Notes under the pieces: model-generated
Database searches by the model: none
What the model was told of the DNA's origin: nothing
The model's input: the letters and a program-made list of their open reading frames with translations, nothing else
Assembly: GCA_022614695.1 (NCBI GenBank)
Contig: JAKEIC010000061.1
Span: forward strand, 1 to 36,857
Origin: Planctomycetales bacterium
Lineage (GTDB): Bacteria > Planctomycetota > JAKEIC01
DNA: 36,857 nt
Direction of reading: 5' to 3'
Translations under genes and position numbers: made by a program
Shown: one piece after another, positions 1 to 7,760 of the stretch
How positions within the stretch are numbered: position 1 is the first letter of the stretch
Layout of the letters: each line of letters opens with the position of its first letter

Positions 1-1242
1 CTCTCCTCGCCCGCGGTCGCGGCCGACCTCGTGGTCGTGGGGACGGTCGCGGGCGACCTGTTCGCGTGCGACCTCGCGACGGGGGCGATCCGGTGGCGGA
101 CCGGGCTCGGCGGCGGGGTGGAGTCGTCCCCCGTGGTGGCCGCGGGGCTCGTCCTCGTCGGGAGCCGCGCCCGGGCCGTCCACGCCGTCCGGCTCGCCGA
201 CGGATCGCCGGCCTGGCGCGGCGAGATGCCCGCCCCGGTCTTCTCGTCCCCGGCGGTGGCCGACGAGCGAGTCGTCGCGGCCTCCGTGGACGGGGTCGTG
301 CGGACCTTCGCCCTGGCGGACGGACGCCGACTCTGGGAGGCTCGCGCGGGGGACGCCCCGCTCTACGCGACGCCCGCCGTGCTCGGGGGGACGGTCTTCC
401 TCCTCTCCGGGACGGGGGCGCTCCTCGCGCTCGACCTCGCCGACGGGCGGAGGCTCCGCGAGGGCGGCCCGGTCGCGGGGGAATCCACCACGAGCCCCGC
501 GGTCCGCGATGGGTTCGCCGTCGCGGTGGGCTACTCCTCGATCTCGGCCTTCGATCTCGGGCCGGACTCGGAGTCGCGCTGGACCGTCGAGGCCCCCGAC
601 GGCGTGCGCGCCTCGCCCGTCCTCGCCGGCGACGCCGTGCTCCTCGGCGCTCCGGACGGATCGGTCCGGGTCCTCGACACGGCCGACGGGGCCGTCTTCC
701 TGCAGCACCTCACGCGGGGCCCTGTCTGGGCCTCCCCTTCGCCCCACCCCTACGGCTACGTCGTGGGCAGCGCCGACGGGTTCCTCTACGCCCTGCGCGA
801 CCCGCGGGGAGACCCGAGGCTCCTCTGGGAGCCCGAGGTGCTCGGGGTCGGGGCCCCCCCCGATCCCGAGGAGCTCGCGGCCCTCGCGGGCCGGCTCGGG
901 ACGCCGGAGGAGGGGGACGCGGCCGAGCGCCTCCTCGCAGCGGGCGCAGCGGCCGCGGAGCCGCGGGTGCGGGCGAAACTCCGAGGGACCCCCGCCGCCC
1001 GCGCCAAGGCGGAGGAGTTGAGCCGCCACCTCGAGCCGTTCCTCCAGTGGAGGCGGAATCTCCTCGACCGCCTGAGAGGCGACGGAGGCCTGCGGGTCCG
1101 GCGAGCGCTCCTCGCATCCTGCCTCTCCCACCGCGATCCCGAGGTGGCGGCGCGCGCCGAGGCGCGCTGGGTGGCGGAGCTCGCGGAGCCGCTCCCCGAT
1201 CCGTCCTGGGCCGCGAAGTTCGCGCGGGACGAGCTCAAGTAG
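1..1242 (+). CDS. PQQ-like beta-propeller repeat protein, 5'-partial
   Basis: The reading frame is open from the first base, so the true start lies left of the window; the first in-window start (GTG at 31) is internal. About 280 residues consist of repeats of roughly 40 residues with the pattern SSP.V..-V.VGS.DG-.AL...DG...W, which is the PQQ/quinoprotein-type beta-propeller (BamB-like and alcohol-dehydrogenase-like families). The last ~110 residues leave the propeller pattern and are Ala/Arg/Glu-rich, probably helical. No cofactor or enzymatic residues are visible, so a scaffolding or sensing role is more likely than dehydrogenase activity. The same propeller type closes the two large DUF4388 proteins at 7761-11111 and 14405-17839, so this may be the C-terminal part of a third related protein; without its N-terminus this cannot be decided. 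Confidence 0.85.
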   Translation, partial: LSSPAVAADLVVVGTVAGDLFACDLATGAIRWRTGLGGGVESSPVVAAGLVLVGSRARAVHAVRLADGSPAWRGEMPAPVFSSPAVADERVVAASVDGVVRTFALADGRRLWEARAGDAPLYATPAVLGGTVFLLSGTGALLALDLADGRRLREGGPVAGESTTSPAVRDGFAVAVGYSSISAFDLGPDSESRWTVEAPDGVRASPVLAGDAVLLGAPDGSVRVLDTADGAVFLQHLTRGPVWASPSPHPYGYVVGSADGFLYALRDPRGDPRLLWEPEVLGVGAPPDPEELAALAGRLGTPEEGDAAERLLAAGAAAAEPRVRAKLRGTPAARAKAEELSRHLEPFLQWRRNLLDRLRGDGGLRVRRALLASCLSHRDPEVAARAEARWVAELAEPLPDPSWAAKFARDELK

Positions 1243-1297
1243 ACCGGGACCGGTCCTGCAAGGCGAACCAGCAGGGCTTCCAGGCGCCCCGGGAATA

Positions 1298-1388
1298 ACC
1301 ACGGAGTCACAGAGACACGGAGAGGATCTCGTGATATCGCCAGAGAGGAGCCATCGTCTCCTCCGTGCCTCCGTGTCTCTGCGGTGAG
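1298..1388. repeat. Dispersed intergenic palindromic repeat (CACGGAG family)
   Basis: Two arms built of CACGGAG/CAGAGACACGGAG-like words face each other. A perfect 12-base inverted repeat (AGAGACACGGAG at 1311-1322, its complement at 1369-1380) is embedded in longer imperfect arms. It fills the gap between the convergent propeller gene (ends 1242) and manC (ends 1435), where a foldback could end transcripts from both sides. The minus-strand shadow translation contains SPQRHGGTEE, a peptide I recognise as a common spurious translation of a repeat scattered through many bacterial genomes. Nothing else is seen between 1243 and 1434. Confidence 0.75.
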
Positions 1389-1434
1389 AAGTCTCCCCGG
1401 TGGAGTCTTGCCCGAGAGGCCCCCTCCCGGACAG

Positions 1435-2514
1435 CTACAGATCGCGGGACCTGCCTTCCGCCTCGAGCCTCGCGATCAGGGCCTTCAGGTCCGCCGCGCG
1501 GTCGAGGGGACAGACGAGGACGGCGTCCCCGGCGGCGACGACCAGGTGGTCGCGGACGCCGAAGAGGGCGACGAGAGGCCCGTCCGAGACCGCCGTCGAG
1601 CCGGACGACTCGTGCAGGACCACGGGCCCGCGCGGGACGTTCCCCGCGGCGTCGCGGGGGAGCACCCGGCCGAGGGCGAGCCAGCTCCCGACGTCGTCCC
1701 AGGAGAAGGACGCCTCGGCGACGGCCACGTTCCCCGCCTTCTCCATGACGCCGTAGTCGAGCGAGATCTTGGGGAGCCCCTTGAAGACCTGGTCGAGCAC
1801 CATCGTGAACCCGCCCCCCGAGGCCCGCGCCGCCGCGAGGCTCTCGAGGGCCGCCGCGTGGGCCGGGAGGAGGCGCGCGAACGCCTCCCGGAGCGCGCCG
1901 AGCGGGAGGACGAAGATCCCCGCGTTCCAGAGGCAGCCGTCCCGGACCATCTCCTCGGCGCGCGCCGGGTCGGGCTTCTCGACGAAGGCGGCGGCCCTGT
2001 GGATCCGGATGCCGTCGGAGGCGCCGAGCGCGTCGCCCCGCCGCAGGTAGCCGTACCCGGTCTCGGGCCGGATCGGCGGGACCCCGATCGTCGCGAGGAG
2101 CGCATGCTTCTCGGCCGCGCCCTGCGCGGCCCGGACCGTCCTCAGGAACTCCGAAGCGGGCGAGATCAGGTGGTCGGCCGGCGTGACGAGGAGCGTCCCC
2201 TCGGGGTCGCGCGCGAGGACGGCGGCGGCCCCGAGCGCGACCGCGCCGGCCGTGTCGCGCGCGACGGGCTCGACGAGGATGTTCCCGGGGGGGATCCCCG
2301 GACACTCGGCCGCGACGGAATCCCGGATCTCGACGCCGGTCGCGACGAAGGTGTCGGAGGGCGCCACGAGCCCGTGGAGCCTCCCGATCGCGGCCGCGAG
2401 GAGCGTCTCGGCGCCGAAGATCCGGAGGATCTGCTTCGGGCGGCTCCTGCGGCTGGCGGGCCAGAACCGCGTGCCGGCCCCCCCGGCGAGTACCAGAGCA
2501 TAGAGGCGGGGCAC
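1435..2514 (-). CDS. manC: Mannose-1-phosphate guanylyltransferase (GDP-mannose pyrophosphorylase)
   Basis: Makes GDP-mannose from mannose-1-phosphate and GTP, the cytoplasmic mannosyl donor for polysaccharide, glycan or glycolipid synthesis. Of the 359 residues, 9-23 read LAGGAGTRFWPASRR and 25-28 RPKQ (nucleotide-binding signature with catalytic Arg and Lys). EPVARDTAGA (82-91), TPADH (111-115), FVEKPD (177-182) and WNAGIF (196-201) are the expected family motifs. The length matches the stand-alone pyrophosphorylase; the phosphomannose isomerase domain of the ~470-residue bifunctional enzymes is absent. The start is GTG with no recognisable Shine-Dalgarno site. It is divergent from trpA (67 bases) and has no sugar-pathway neighbours here. 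Confidence 0.93.
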   Translation of the reverse strand: MPRLYALVLAGGAGTRFWPASRRSRPKQILRIFGAETLLAAAIGRLHGLVAPSDTFVATGVEIRDSVAAECPGIPPGNILVEPVARDTAGAVALGAAAVLARDPEGTLLVTPADHLISPASEFLRTVRAAQGAAEKHALLATIGVPPIRPETGYGYLRRGDALGASDGIRIHRAAAFVEKPDPARAEEMVRDGCLWNAGIFVLPLGALREAFARLLPAHAAALESLAAARASGGGFTMVLDQVFKGLPKISLDYGVMEKAGNVAVAEASFSWDDVGSWLALGRVLPRDAAGNVPRGPVVLHESSGSTAVSDGPLVALFGVRDHLVVAAGDAVLVCPLDRAADLKALIARLEAEGRSRDL

Positions 2515-2544
2515 GGGGGAAGGATATCACGGAGGATGCCGAGC

Positions 2545-2573
2545 TTGCTCCGGCGCCCGGCGCGGACTACGTT
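2545..2573 (+). promoter_or_regulatory. Putative trpA promoter giving a near-leaderless mRNA
   Basis: TTGCTC (2545-2550), a 17-base spacer and TACGTT (2568-2573), a TAnnnT-type -10. The -10 ends 8 bases before the ATG at 2582, and there is no Shine-Dalgarno site, so transcription would begin about at the start codon. Confidence 0.4.
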
Positions 2574-2581
2574 CTCGCCCG

Positions 2582-3415
2582 ATGGGCCTCGACCGCGTCG
2601 CCGCCGTGTTCTCGAAGTGCCGCGAGGGCAATCGCGCGGCGTTCGTGCCGTTCGTCACGGCGGGAGATCCGGACCCCGGCGCCACTCCCTCGCTGATCGA
2701 GGGGCTCGCGGCCGGGGGGGCGGACCTCGTCGAGCTGGGGATTCCCTTCTCGGACCCGCTCGCCGACGGGCCCGTGCTCCAGCGCTCGCAGGCCCGGGCC
2801 CTGGCGGCGGGCACGACCGTGGACCGGGCGCTCGCCGCCGTCGCGGCGGCGCGCGCGAAGGTCGCGGCGCCGGTCCTCGCGATGGTCTCGGCGAGCCTCG
2901 TGCTCGCCCGGGGGGCTGGGAAGTTCGCCTCCGACTCGGCCGCCGCCGGGCTCGACGGCTGGATCGTCCCCGACGCCCCCCTCGAGGAGTCGGGCCCGAT
3001 CCGGGACGCGGCGATCGCGGCCGGCCTCGCCTGGGTCCCGCTGGTGGCGCCGACGACGCCTCCCGAGCGCCGCCGCTCGATCGCCGAGACCGCGCGCGGG
3101 TTCCTCTACTACGTCTCCGTGGCCGGCGTGACCGGCGCCCGCGAGAGCCTCCCGGCCGAGGTCGCCGCTGCCGTCGCGGCGCTGCGGGACGTCTCGCCCG
3201 TCCCCGTCTGCGTGGGCTTCGGCGTCTCGACGCCCCCGCAGGCCGAGACGATCGCGCGCGCGGCCGACGGCGTCATCGTCGGGAGCGCCCTCGTCGCCGC
3301 GCTCGAGGAAGCCCTCGCCGACGGCCCCGCCGAGGCGGTGAGGCAGTGCCTTGCGAAGGCCCGGCTCCTCGCCGCGGCGGTGCGCCGGGCGCGCCGCTCC
3401 CCTCCCCAACCGTGA
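2582..3415 (+). CDS. trpA: Tryptophan synthase alpha subunit
   Basis: Cleaves indole-3-glycerol phosphate to indole and glyceraldehyde-3-phosphate; indole is channelled to TrpB. It is a 277-residue TIM barrel. The segment PFVTAGDPDP is followed by ELGIPFSDPLADGP, which holds both catalytic acids (Glu51 and Asp62, equivalent to Glu49 and Asp60 in the well-studied enzymes). The mobile-loop motif GVTGAR and the phosphate-binding end (VGFGVS, GVIVGSALV) are present. Odd points: the usual YYNP segment after strand 4 reads SASL here, and PDLP is PDAP. No trpB or other trp gene is adjacent, so the partner must lie elsewhere. The gene converges on the cupin gene with a 12-base gap. Confidence 0.93.
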   Translation: MGLDRVAAVFSKCREGNRAAFVPFVTAGDPDPGATPSLIEGLAAGGADLVELGIPFSDPLADGPVLQRSQARALAAGTTVDRALAAVAAARAKVAAPVLAMVSASLVLARGAGKFASDSAAAGLDGWIVPDAPLEESGPIRDAAIAAGLAWVPLVAPTTPPERRRSIAETARGFLYYVSVAGVTGARESLPAEVAAAVAALRDVSPVPVCVGFGVSTPPQAETIARAADGVIVGSALVAALEEALADGPAEAVRQCLAKARLLAAAVRRARRSPPQP

Positions 3416-3427
3416 ACTGTGAACCGC

Positions 3428-3865
3428 TTACTCGACCGGATGCCGGTCCCCGGCGATGAACGGCGGGGTGTAGACCGCCAGCGCGATCGCGGGCTCGGGG
3501 CTCGTCCGGCGGAAGGAGTGCGGTACGCCGCGCGGGATGTGGATCACCATCCCGGCCCGGACCTCCTTCATCTCGTTCCCGATCTTCATGAGCCCGCCGC
3601 CGCGCCAGAAGAAGACGGTCTCGTCCGAGTACCGGTGGACGTGCGGCGCGACCTCGGAGACGACCGTCACCACGTGGAGGGAGACGCGCGGGCCCCGCGA
3701 CAGCTCGACGTTGCCGGCGGGCCGGTCCCCCGGCGGGTGGGTCGTCGCCGCGGAGTCTATCTCGATCAGCGCAGGGACCGCGGGGATCGTCTCGTCTCCG
3801 TAGTCGCCGCCGGAGCCGCAACCGGCGACGAGGCCGATCGCGAGGACGATCGTCAGCCGAGACAT
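3428..3865 (-). CDS. Cupin-domain lipoprotein
   Basis: The 145-residue protein starts at ATG 3865, where a lipoprotein signal begins (MSRLTIVLAIGLVAGC, lipobox LVAGC). Upstream codons in this frame are Arg-rich and not protein-like. The rest is one cupin barrel: motif 1 is HVHRYSDET..W.GGG (His, His, Glu metal ligands), and motif 2 is AGMVIHIPRGVPHSF (final His ligand). A lipidated, envelope-anchored, metal-binding small-molecule binder or enzyme is likely; the substrate is not predictable. It is preceded by a clean promoter with the -10 only 8 bases from the ATG. The next gene on this strand starts over 900 bases upstream, so it is probably monocistronic. Confidence 0.85.
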   Translation of the reverse strand: MSRLTIVLAIGLVAGCGSGGDYGDETIPAVPALIEIDSAATTHPPGDRPAGNVELSRGPRVSLHVVTVVSEVAPHVHRYSDETVFFWRGGGLMKIGNEMKEVRAGMVIHIPRGVPHSFRRTSPEPAIALAVYTPPFIAGDRHPVE

Positions 3866-3873
3866 GCGGCGGG

Positions 3874-3901
3874 ATCGTAGGCGGGGACGCGGGAGTGTCA
3901 A
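3874..3901 (-). promoter_or_regulatory. Promoter of the cupin lipoprotein gene
   Basis: Consensus -35 TTGACA (3896-3901), a 16-base spacer and -10 TACGAT (3874-3879), then 8 bases to the ATG. There is no Shine-Dalgarno site, so this fits a leaderless start. The word CTTGACACTCCC around the -35 recurs at the tRNA-Glu promoter (29088-29099). Confidence 0.6.
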
Positions 3902-3968
3902 GGAGCGCGCCCGCGCCGCGAGCGGGCCTGGTCTCGGCGTCGGGGGCCGGGTCCTCCACAGCCGCCGC

Positions 3969-4775
3969 CTACGGACCCGTGACCTCTTCAGCGAGCGCGG
4001 CGAGCGGCGCCGCACGGTCCCCGAGGAGCCGCAGGGCCGCCCGCGCCTCCGCGAGCGCCTCGTGCCGGATCCGCTCGACCGCCTCGCGTCCGAGAGCGGC
4101 CACCGCGTCGAGGCCCCTCGCCGCGCTGCCCGCGTCACTGAGGTCGTCCGCGGCCTGGTACGCGATCCCTAGCGCCTCGCCGAATCGCGCGAGGGTCGCG
4201 ACCTCGTGCGGCGGGAGCCCGCACGCCCGCGCGGCGGCCCGGGCGGTGGCGGCCGAGAGGGCGCCGGTCTTGCCGGCGAAGACGCTCCGGACGGCCGCCT
4301 CGTCGCCCGGGGCGACGCCGGCGAGGTCTCTCGCCTCGCCCGCTGCCATCCCGGCGACAGCCCGGCCCAGCTCGGGGCACGCCGCTGCCCCCCCCGCGAC
4401 GAGGGTCGTCGCCGCGAGGAGCGCGGCGGCCTCGCCGTGCCGCGCGTGGGCGGACGGCCGCCCTCGCCGCGTCGCCGACCCGTCGAAGGCCGGGAGGTCG
4501 TCCAGCACCAGCGATGCCGCGTGCAGGCACTCGGCGGCGACCGCCACGGCGAGCGCCCGGCCCCAGGCCACCCCGGCGGCGTCAGCGACGAGGAGCGCGA
4601 GGGCGGCCCGCCAGCGGCGGCCCCCCGCGAGGGCGTCGGTGAGCGCCGCGCGCAGGCCGTCGGGCGCGTCGGCCGGCAGGAGCCGGGCGGGAAGCGCCGA
4701 CACGGCCGCCTCCGCCTCGGCCCGCGCGGTGACAACGGCTTCCGATGCGGAAACCGCGGACGCGAGCGTCGTCAA
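3969..4775 (-). CDS. Short-chain polyprenyl diphosphate synthase (IspA/GGPPS-like)
   Basis: Condenses isopentenyl diphosphate with an allylic diphosphate to make C15-C20 polyprenyl diphosphate in the cytoplasm. In 268 residues, the first Asp-rich motif is DDLPAFD (92-98) followed by TRRGRPSAH, and the second is DDLSD (210-214). GGRRWR (51-56) matches the GKRxR substrate loop, and GKTGAL (168-173) carries the conserved Lys-Thr. The protein is somewhat short and very Ala-rich, with a TTG start at 4775. Chain length cannot be read securely. It lies downstream on the same strand of the phosphodiesterase and UbiA genes, so its product may supply the UbiA enzyme; this link is inferred from position only. 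Confidence 0.87.
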   Translation of the reverse strand: MTTLASAVSASEAVVTARAEAEAAVSALPARLLPADAPDGLRAALTDALAGGRRWRAALALLVADAAGVAWGRALAVAVAAECLHAASLVLDDLPAFDGSATRRGRPSAHARHGEAAALLAATTLVAGGAAACPELGRAVAGMAAGEARDLAGVAPGDEAAVRSVFAGKTGALSAATARAAARACGLPPHEVATLARFGEALGIAYQAADDLSDAGSAARGLDAVAALGREAVERIRHEALAEARAALRLLGDRAAPLAALAEEVTGP

Positions 4776-4889
4776 GTCCGAGGGTCCTTCCGGGGGGAAG
4801 GTGACGGCAGTCTAGGGAATCGCCGCCGGCGTCGCCAGGGCCTCTCTCGCGCTCGTGCTCGTCCTCGTCCTCGAGCCGGACCGGCGGGA

Positions 4890-6869
4890 TCACCCCCCGA
4901 TCCTCCACGCCTTCCCGATCATCTCCCCCGGCACGGGCAGCCCGAAGAACCGGAGCGCCGTCGGCGCCACGTCCGCGATCGAGACCGGGCCCTCGGGGAT
5001 CCTCGCCGAGGAGACCAGGACCCCCGGGACCTCGGAGGCCGGGGCCGAGCAGTGGTCCCCACACCAGGGGCGGTCGTTCGGCTCCACCACCGGGCCCGGG
5101 ATCCCGCCGAGCGCGGTCTGCCACGAGACCCGGTAGCCGTCGCGGAACCCGACGAGGAGGTCGGGCGCCTCGTCGTAGAAGGGATCCGTCTCCCGGTAGC
5201 CCGCCTCGCGCCGGCCCACGACGCTTCCCACGATCGGCTCCCCGGTCGCCGGGTCTCGCAACGCCCGCAGCCCCTCGGCGATCCGGGCGATCTCGGCGGG
5301 GGCGTCGCCGGGAGCGACGATCCCGTCCCGCTCCCGCCCCCGGAGGTTCAGGTAGACGTGCCCGAGCCCCACCGCGTAGGCGCGGGTCCTCGGCCAGTCC
5401 ACCTCGGCGAGCGTGACGGGACCCACCGCGAGCCCCGCGAGGCTCCGGGACGAGGCCGAGGCGCCCGCCCGGAGCCGGAGCCGGCCCTCGCGCAGGAGCC
5501 ACGAGTTCAGGTTCACGCCGCGCCGGAACGACCGGAACCCGTGGTCGGAGACCACAAGCACCGGGGTCCCGGGCGGCGGGGACGCAACGACCTCCCCGAC
5601 CCACGCGTCCACGGCGCGGTACGCGCGGCCGATCGCCTCGCGGTCCCGCCAGTGGAGGTGGCACACGCGGTCGAGCTCGGTCACGACGGCGACGGCGCAA
5701 CTCCAGGGGGTCTCCGCGAGCCTCGACCGGAGCACTCGCCCCTTCCGCGCGAGGTCCCCGAGGATGTCGTCGAGGACCACGCCCGCCTCGAGGACCCCCT
5801 CCTGGCGGGCGAACGTCTCCTCGCTCCACCCGGCCGACTTCAGGTCGGGGAAGTCCGTCGCGAGGGCCCGCCCGAGCGCCGGGGGAGCCGTGAACGGGAC
5901 GGGCGGATCGGCCAGGTCGGCCTGGAGAGGCGAGACGTAGACGAGGAGCCGCGGCGACGCGGAGAGGACGCGCGCGCGGAGCCGTCCCCGGACCGCCCCG
6001 AGGGGGCCGACCCGGAAGCGGACCGGGAGCCACGGGCTCCACGAGCCGGGCGGGACGTCCGCGGCCGCGCCGCCCGTTCCCCCCGCCTCGATCCGGACCG
6101 GACCCCCGCTCCCCCGGACCTCGAACCGGATCGGGACCGTGAGCCGGCGCCGCGCGGGCCCCGGCGGGGTCGCCGGGTCGGGAGGCCCCTCGAGGACGCT
6201 CTCGGCCCTCCCTCCGCGGAGCCGCACGCCGCGGAGGATCCCCCCGAACTCCGTCCCCTCCGGGCTCCCCTCGGGCCGCTCCGAGTCGTAGAGCGTGTAG
6301 GAGCCGAACGTCCCGCGCAGGTCCGGTGCGCCGAGGCCCGCGAGGGACTCGCCGGGCGGCGCCGGCTCGGGCGGGAACGAGACCGGGACCCAGTACGAGG
6401 ACGCTGCGATCCCGGCGGCTCGCAGGCGGGACCAGAACGGGACTCCCGCGCGGCGGTTCGAGACCCCCGGGCGCCCGACGGCGATCGCCCCAGCGAAGAC
6501 GGGCGGCGGCTCGGCGTCCACGAGCCCGGGCAGGACCGCGTAGCTCGCGGGGTCTCGCCGGACGAAGTCGTACACGCGGTGCCCGCTCGGGGGGAGGCCC
6601 GTCGCGAACGTCGCCCAGGCGACCGGCGACTCGGGGGGCTCGGTCGTGGCGAGCGGGCAGAGGGTCCCCTCGCGCGCGAGCGCCGCGAGGTTCGGCGCCT
6701 CCCCGGCCGCGATCGCCTCCCGCAGGAGCCGTGGGTCCAGCCCGTCCACGCCGAGGACGAGGAGCCGCCGGCCCGCCGCCGCGGCCCGCCCCCCGCAGCC
6801 GCGGGCGGCGAGGGCCGCCGCGGCGACCGCCCCCGCGGGGACCGCAAGGAGCTCGCGCCGGGTCCTCAC
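4890..6869 (-). CDS. Exported alkaline-phosphatase-superfamily phosphodiesterase
   Basis: The type I phosphodiesterase/nucleotide pyrophosphatase fold, 659 residues. The start is GTG 6869, overlapping the UbiA stop as GTGA; the longer open frame upstream is a shadow of ubiA. The N-terminus (MRTRRELLAVPAGAVAAAAL) is a twin-arginine-type signal followed by a Cys, so the protein is probably exported folded and metal-loaded. Metal and nucleophile motifs: GVDGLD (40-45), the ATTEPPESPVAWATFATG segment (~74-91) with the likely catalytic Thr, TELDRVCHLHW (~398) and VVSDHGF (~440). The substrate is unknown; relatives hydrolyse nucleotides, phospholipids or phosphoglycans. Coupling to a UbiA enzyme hints at a lipid-linked substrate. 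Confidence 0.83.
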   Translation of the reverse strand: MRTRRELLAVPAGAVAAAALAARGCGGRAAAAGRRLLVLGVDGLDPRLLREAIAAGEAPNLAALAREGTLCPLATTEPPESPVAWATFATGLPPSGHRVYDFVRRDPASYAVLPGLVDAEPPPVFAGAIAVGRPGVSNRRAGVPFWSRLRAAGIAASSYWVPVSFPPEPAPPGESLAGLGAPDLRGTFGSYTLYDSERPEGSPEGTEFGGILRGVRLRGGRAESVLEGPPDPATPPGPARRRLTVPIRFEVRGSGGPVRIEAGGTGGAAADVPPGSWSPWLPVRFRVGPLGAVRGRLRARVLSASPRLLVYVSPLQADLADPPVPFTAPPALGRALATDFPDLKSAGWSEETFARQEGVLEAGVVLDDILGDLARKGRVLRSRLAETPWSCAVAVVTELDRVCHLHWRDREAIGRAYRAVDAWVGEVVASPPPGTPVLVVSDHGFRSFRRGVNLNSWLLREGRLRLRAGASASSRSLAGLAVGPVTLAEVDWPRTRAYAVGLGHVYLNLRGRERDGIVAPGDAPAEIARIAEGLRALRDPATGEPIVGSVVGRREAGYRETDPFYDEAPDLLVGFRDGYRVSWQTALGGIPGPVVEPNDRPWCGDHCSAPASEVPGVLVSSARIPEGPVSIADVAPTALRFFGLPVPGEMIGKAWRIGG

Positions 6870-7756
6870 GCGATCGAGGCGGCCGCCACCACGGCCTGCC
6901 CGTGGACCATCAGCGCGTACATCCCGCGCCACGAGGGATGGTTCTCCCCGGCCCGCGCCGCCGGGTCGCGCACCAGGGCCCGCGCCCAAAACGCGCCGTG
7001 AAGGACGAGGCTCGCGGAGCCCCCGACCCAGAGCGCCGGGGAGCCGGGGAGACCCGGGAGCCACGCGGCCGCGGCGAAGAGCATCCACGGCCACACGAGG
7101 AACGGCGCCACCCGGCGGGAGGCGCGCTCCGCCCCGAGCGTGACGGGCCAGGTGCGGACCCCCTCTGCCCGGTCCCCCTCCACGTCGGAGAAGTCCTTCG
7201 TGGCCGCCGCCCCGACGAGGAAGAGGAAGAAGACCCCCCCCAGGGCCCAAGGCACGGCTGTCCGGACGACGCTTCCCACCGTGGCCCAGCCCGCCACGAG
7301 GAGCAGCAGCCCTCTCGCGAGCGCGATCGAGGCGCCCGCCCGCCACGCCCAGCGCTTGAGGCGGAGCGGACGGCAGGAGTAGGCCGCGGTGGCGAGCCCC
7401 GCCGCGAGCGCGCAGAGGACGAACCCGGGCGGTCCCCCGGGGGGCGTCGCCGCGGAGGCGAGCGCGAGCCCCGCGGCCCCGGCGATCGCCGCGAGCCCCC
7501 CGGCCTGCCCCGGACCGAGAGCGCCGGAGACGAGGGGGCGGTCCGGCTTGTTCGCGGCGTCCGCCCGGCGGTCGGCGACCGCGTTCAGGGCGTTGCTCGC
7601 GGCGTTGAGGAGCGCGGCCGCGGCGGCCCCCGCGAGCACGGAGCCTGCGCGGGCCGGACCCGCCCCCGCCCCGTGCGCGGCAGCGGCGCCCGCCAGGACC
7701 CCGGTCGCCGGAGGCAGGAGCGTCCAGGGCCGGACGAGCGCGGCGAGCGCCGCAAT
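6866..7756 (-). CDS. UbiA-family prenyltransferase (start non-canonical)
   Basis: A membrane enzyme transferring a polyprenyl chain to an aromatic or other acceptor. The first Asp-rich motif NALNAVADRRAD (Asn58-Asp66 in the extended numbering) and the second KDFSDVEGD (~187-195) bind the Mg-diphosphate; multiple hydrophobic segments surround them. The first standard start in frame is GTG 7639, but homology-like sequence extends upstream: ALVRPWTLLPPATGVLAG is the typical UbiA first-helix region. No ATG, GTG or TTG precedes it in frame. I propose ATT at 7756, just after the upstream TGA (7761-7763) and ten bases after GGAG, giving 296 residues, normal for the family. CTG at 7717 is an alternative. 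It is coupled to the phosphodiesterase by GTGA. Confidence 0.78.
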   Translation of the reverse strand: MAALAALVRPWTLLPPATGVLAGAAAAHGAGAGPARAGSVLAGAAAAALLNAASNALNAVADRRADAANKPDRPLVSGALGPGQAGGLAAIAGAAGLALASAATPPGGPPGFVLCALAAGLATAAYSCRPLRLKRWAWRAGASIALARGLLLLVAGWATVGSVVRTAVPWALGGVFFLFLVGAAATKDFSDVEGDRAEGVRTWPVTLGAERASRRVAPFLVWPWMLFAAAAWLPGLPGSPALWVGGSASLVLHGAFWARALVRDPAARAGENHPSWRGMYALMVHGQAVVAAASIA

Positions 7757-7760
7757 CCGG

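Noticed and set aside
1307..2530. 407-residue minus frame containing SPQRHGGTEE
   Set aside because: A shadow of manC extended into the dispersed repeat; the peptide is a known type of spurious translation.
2515..2544. Promoter for manC
   Set aside because: GATATC lies near the GTG, but no -35 at proper spacing and poor -10 match; too weak to list.
1384..3459. 691-residue plus-strand frame across manC and trpA
   Set aside because: Runs antisense to manC and out of frame with trpA; composition typical of shadow frames.
4206..7001. 931-residue plus-strand frame
   Set aside because: Antisense to the polyprenyl synthase and phosphodiesterase genes, both of which have intact active-site motifs.
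6870..7346. N-terminal extension of the phosphodiesterase frame
   Set aside because: This part is a frame-shadow of the UbiA gene; the GTG at 6869 is followed at once by a Tat-type signal.
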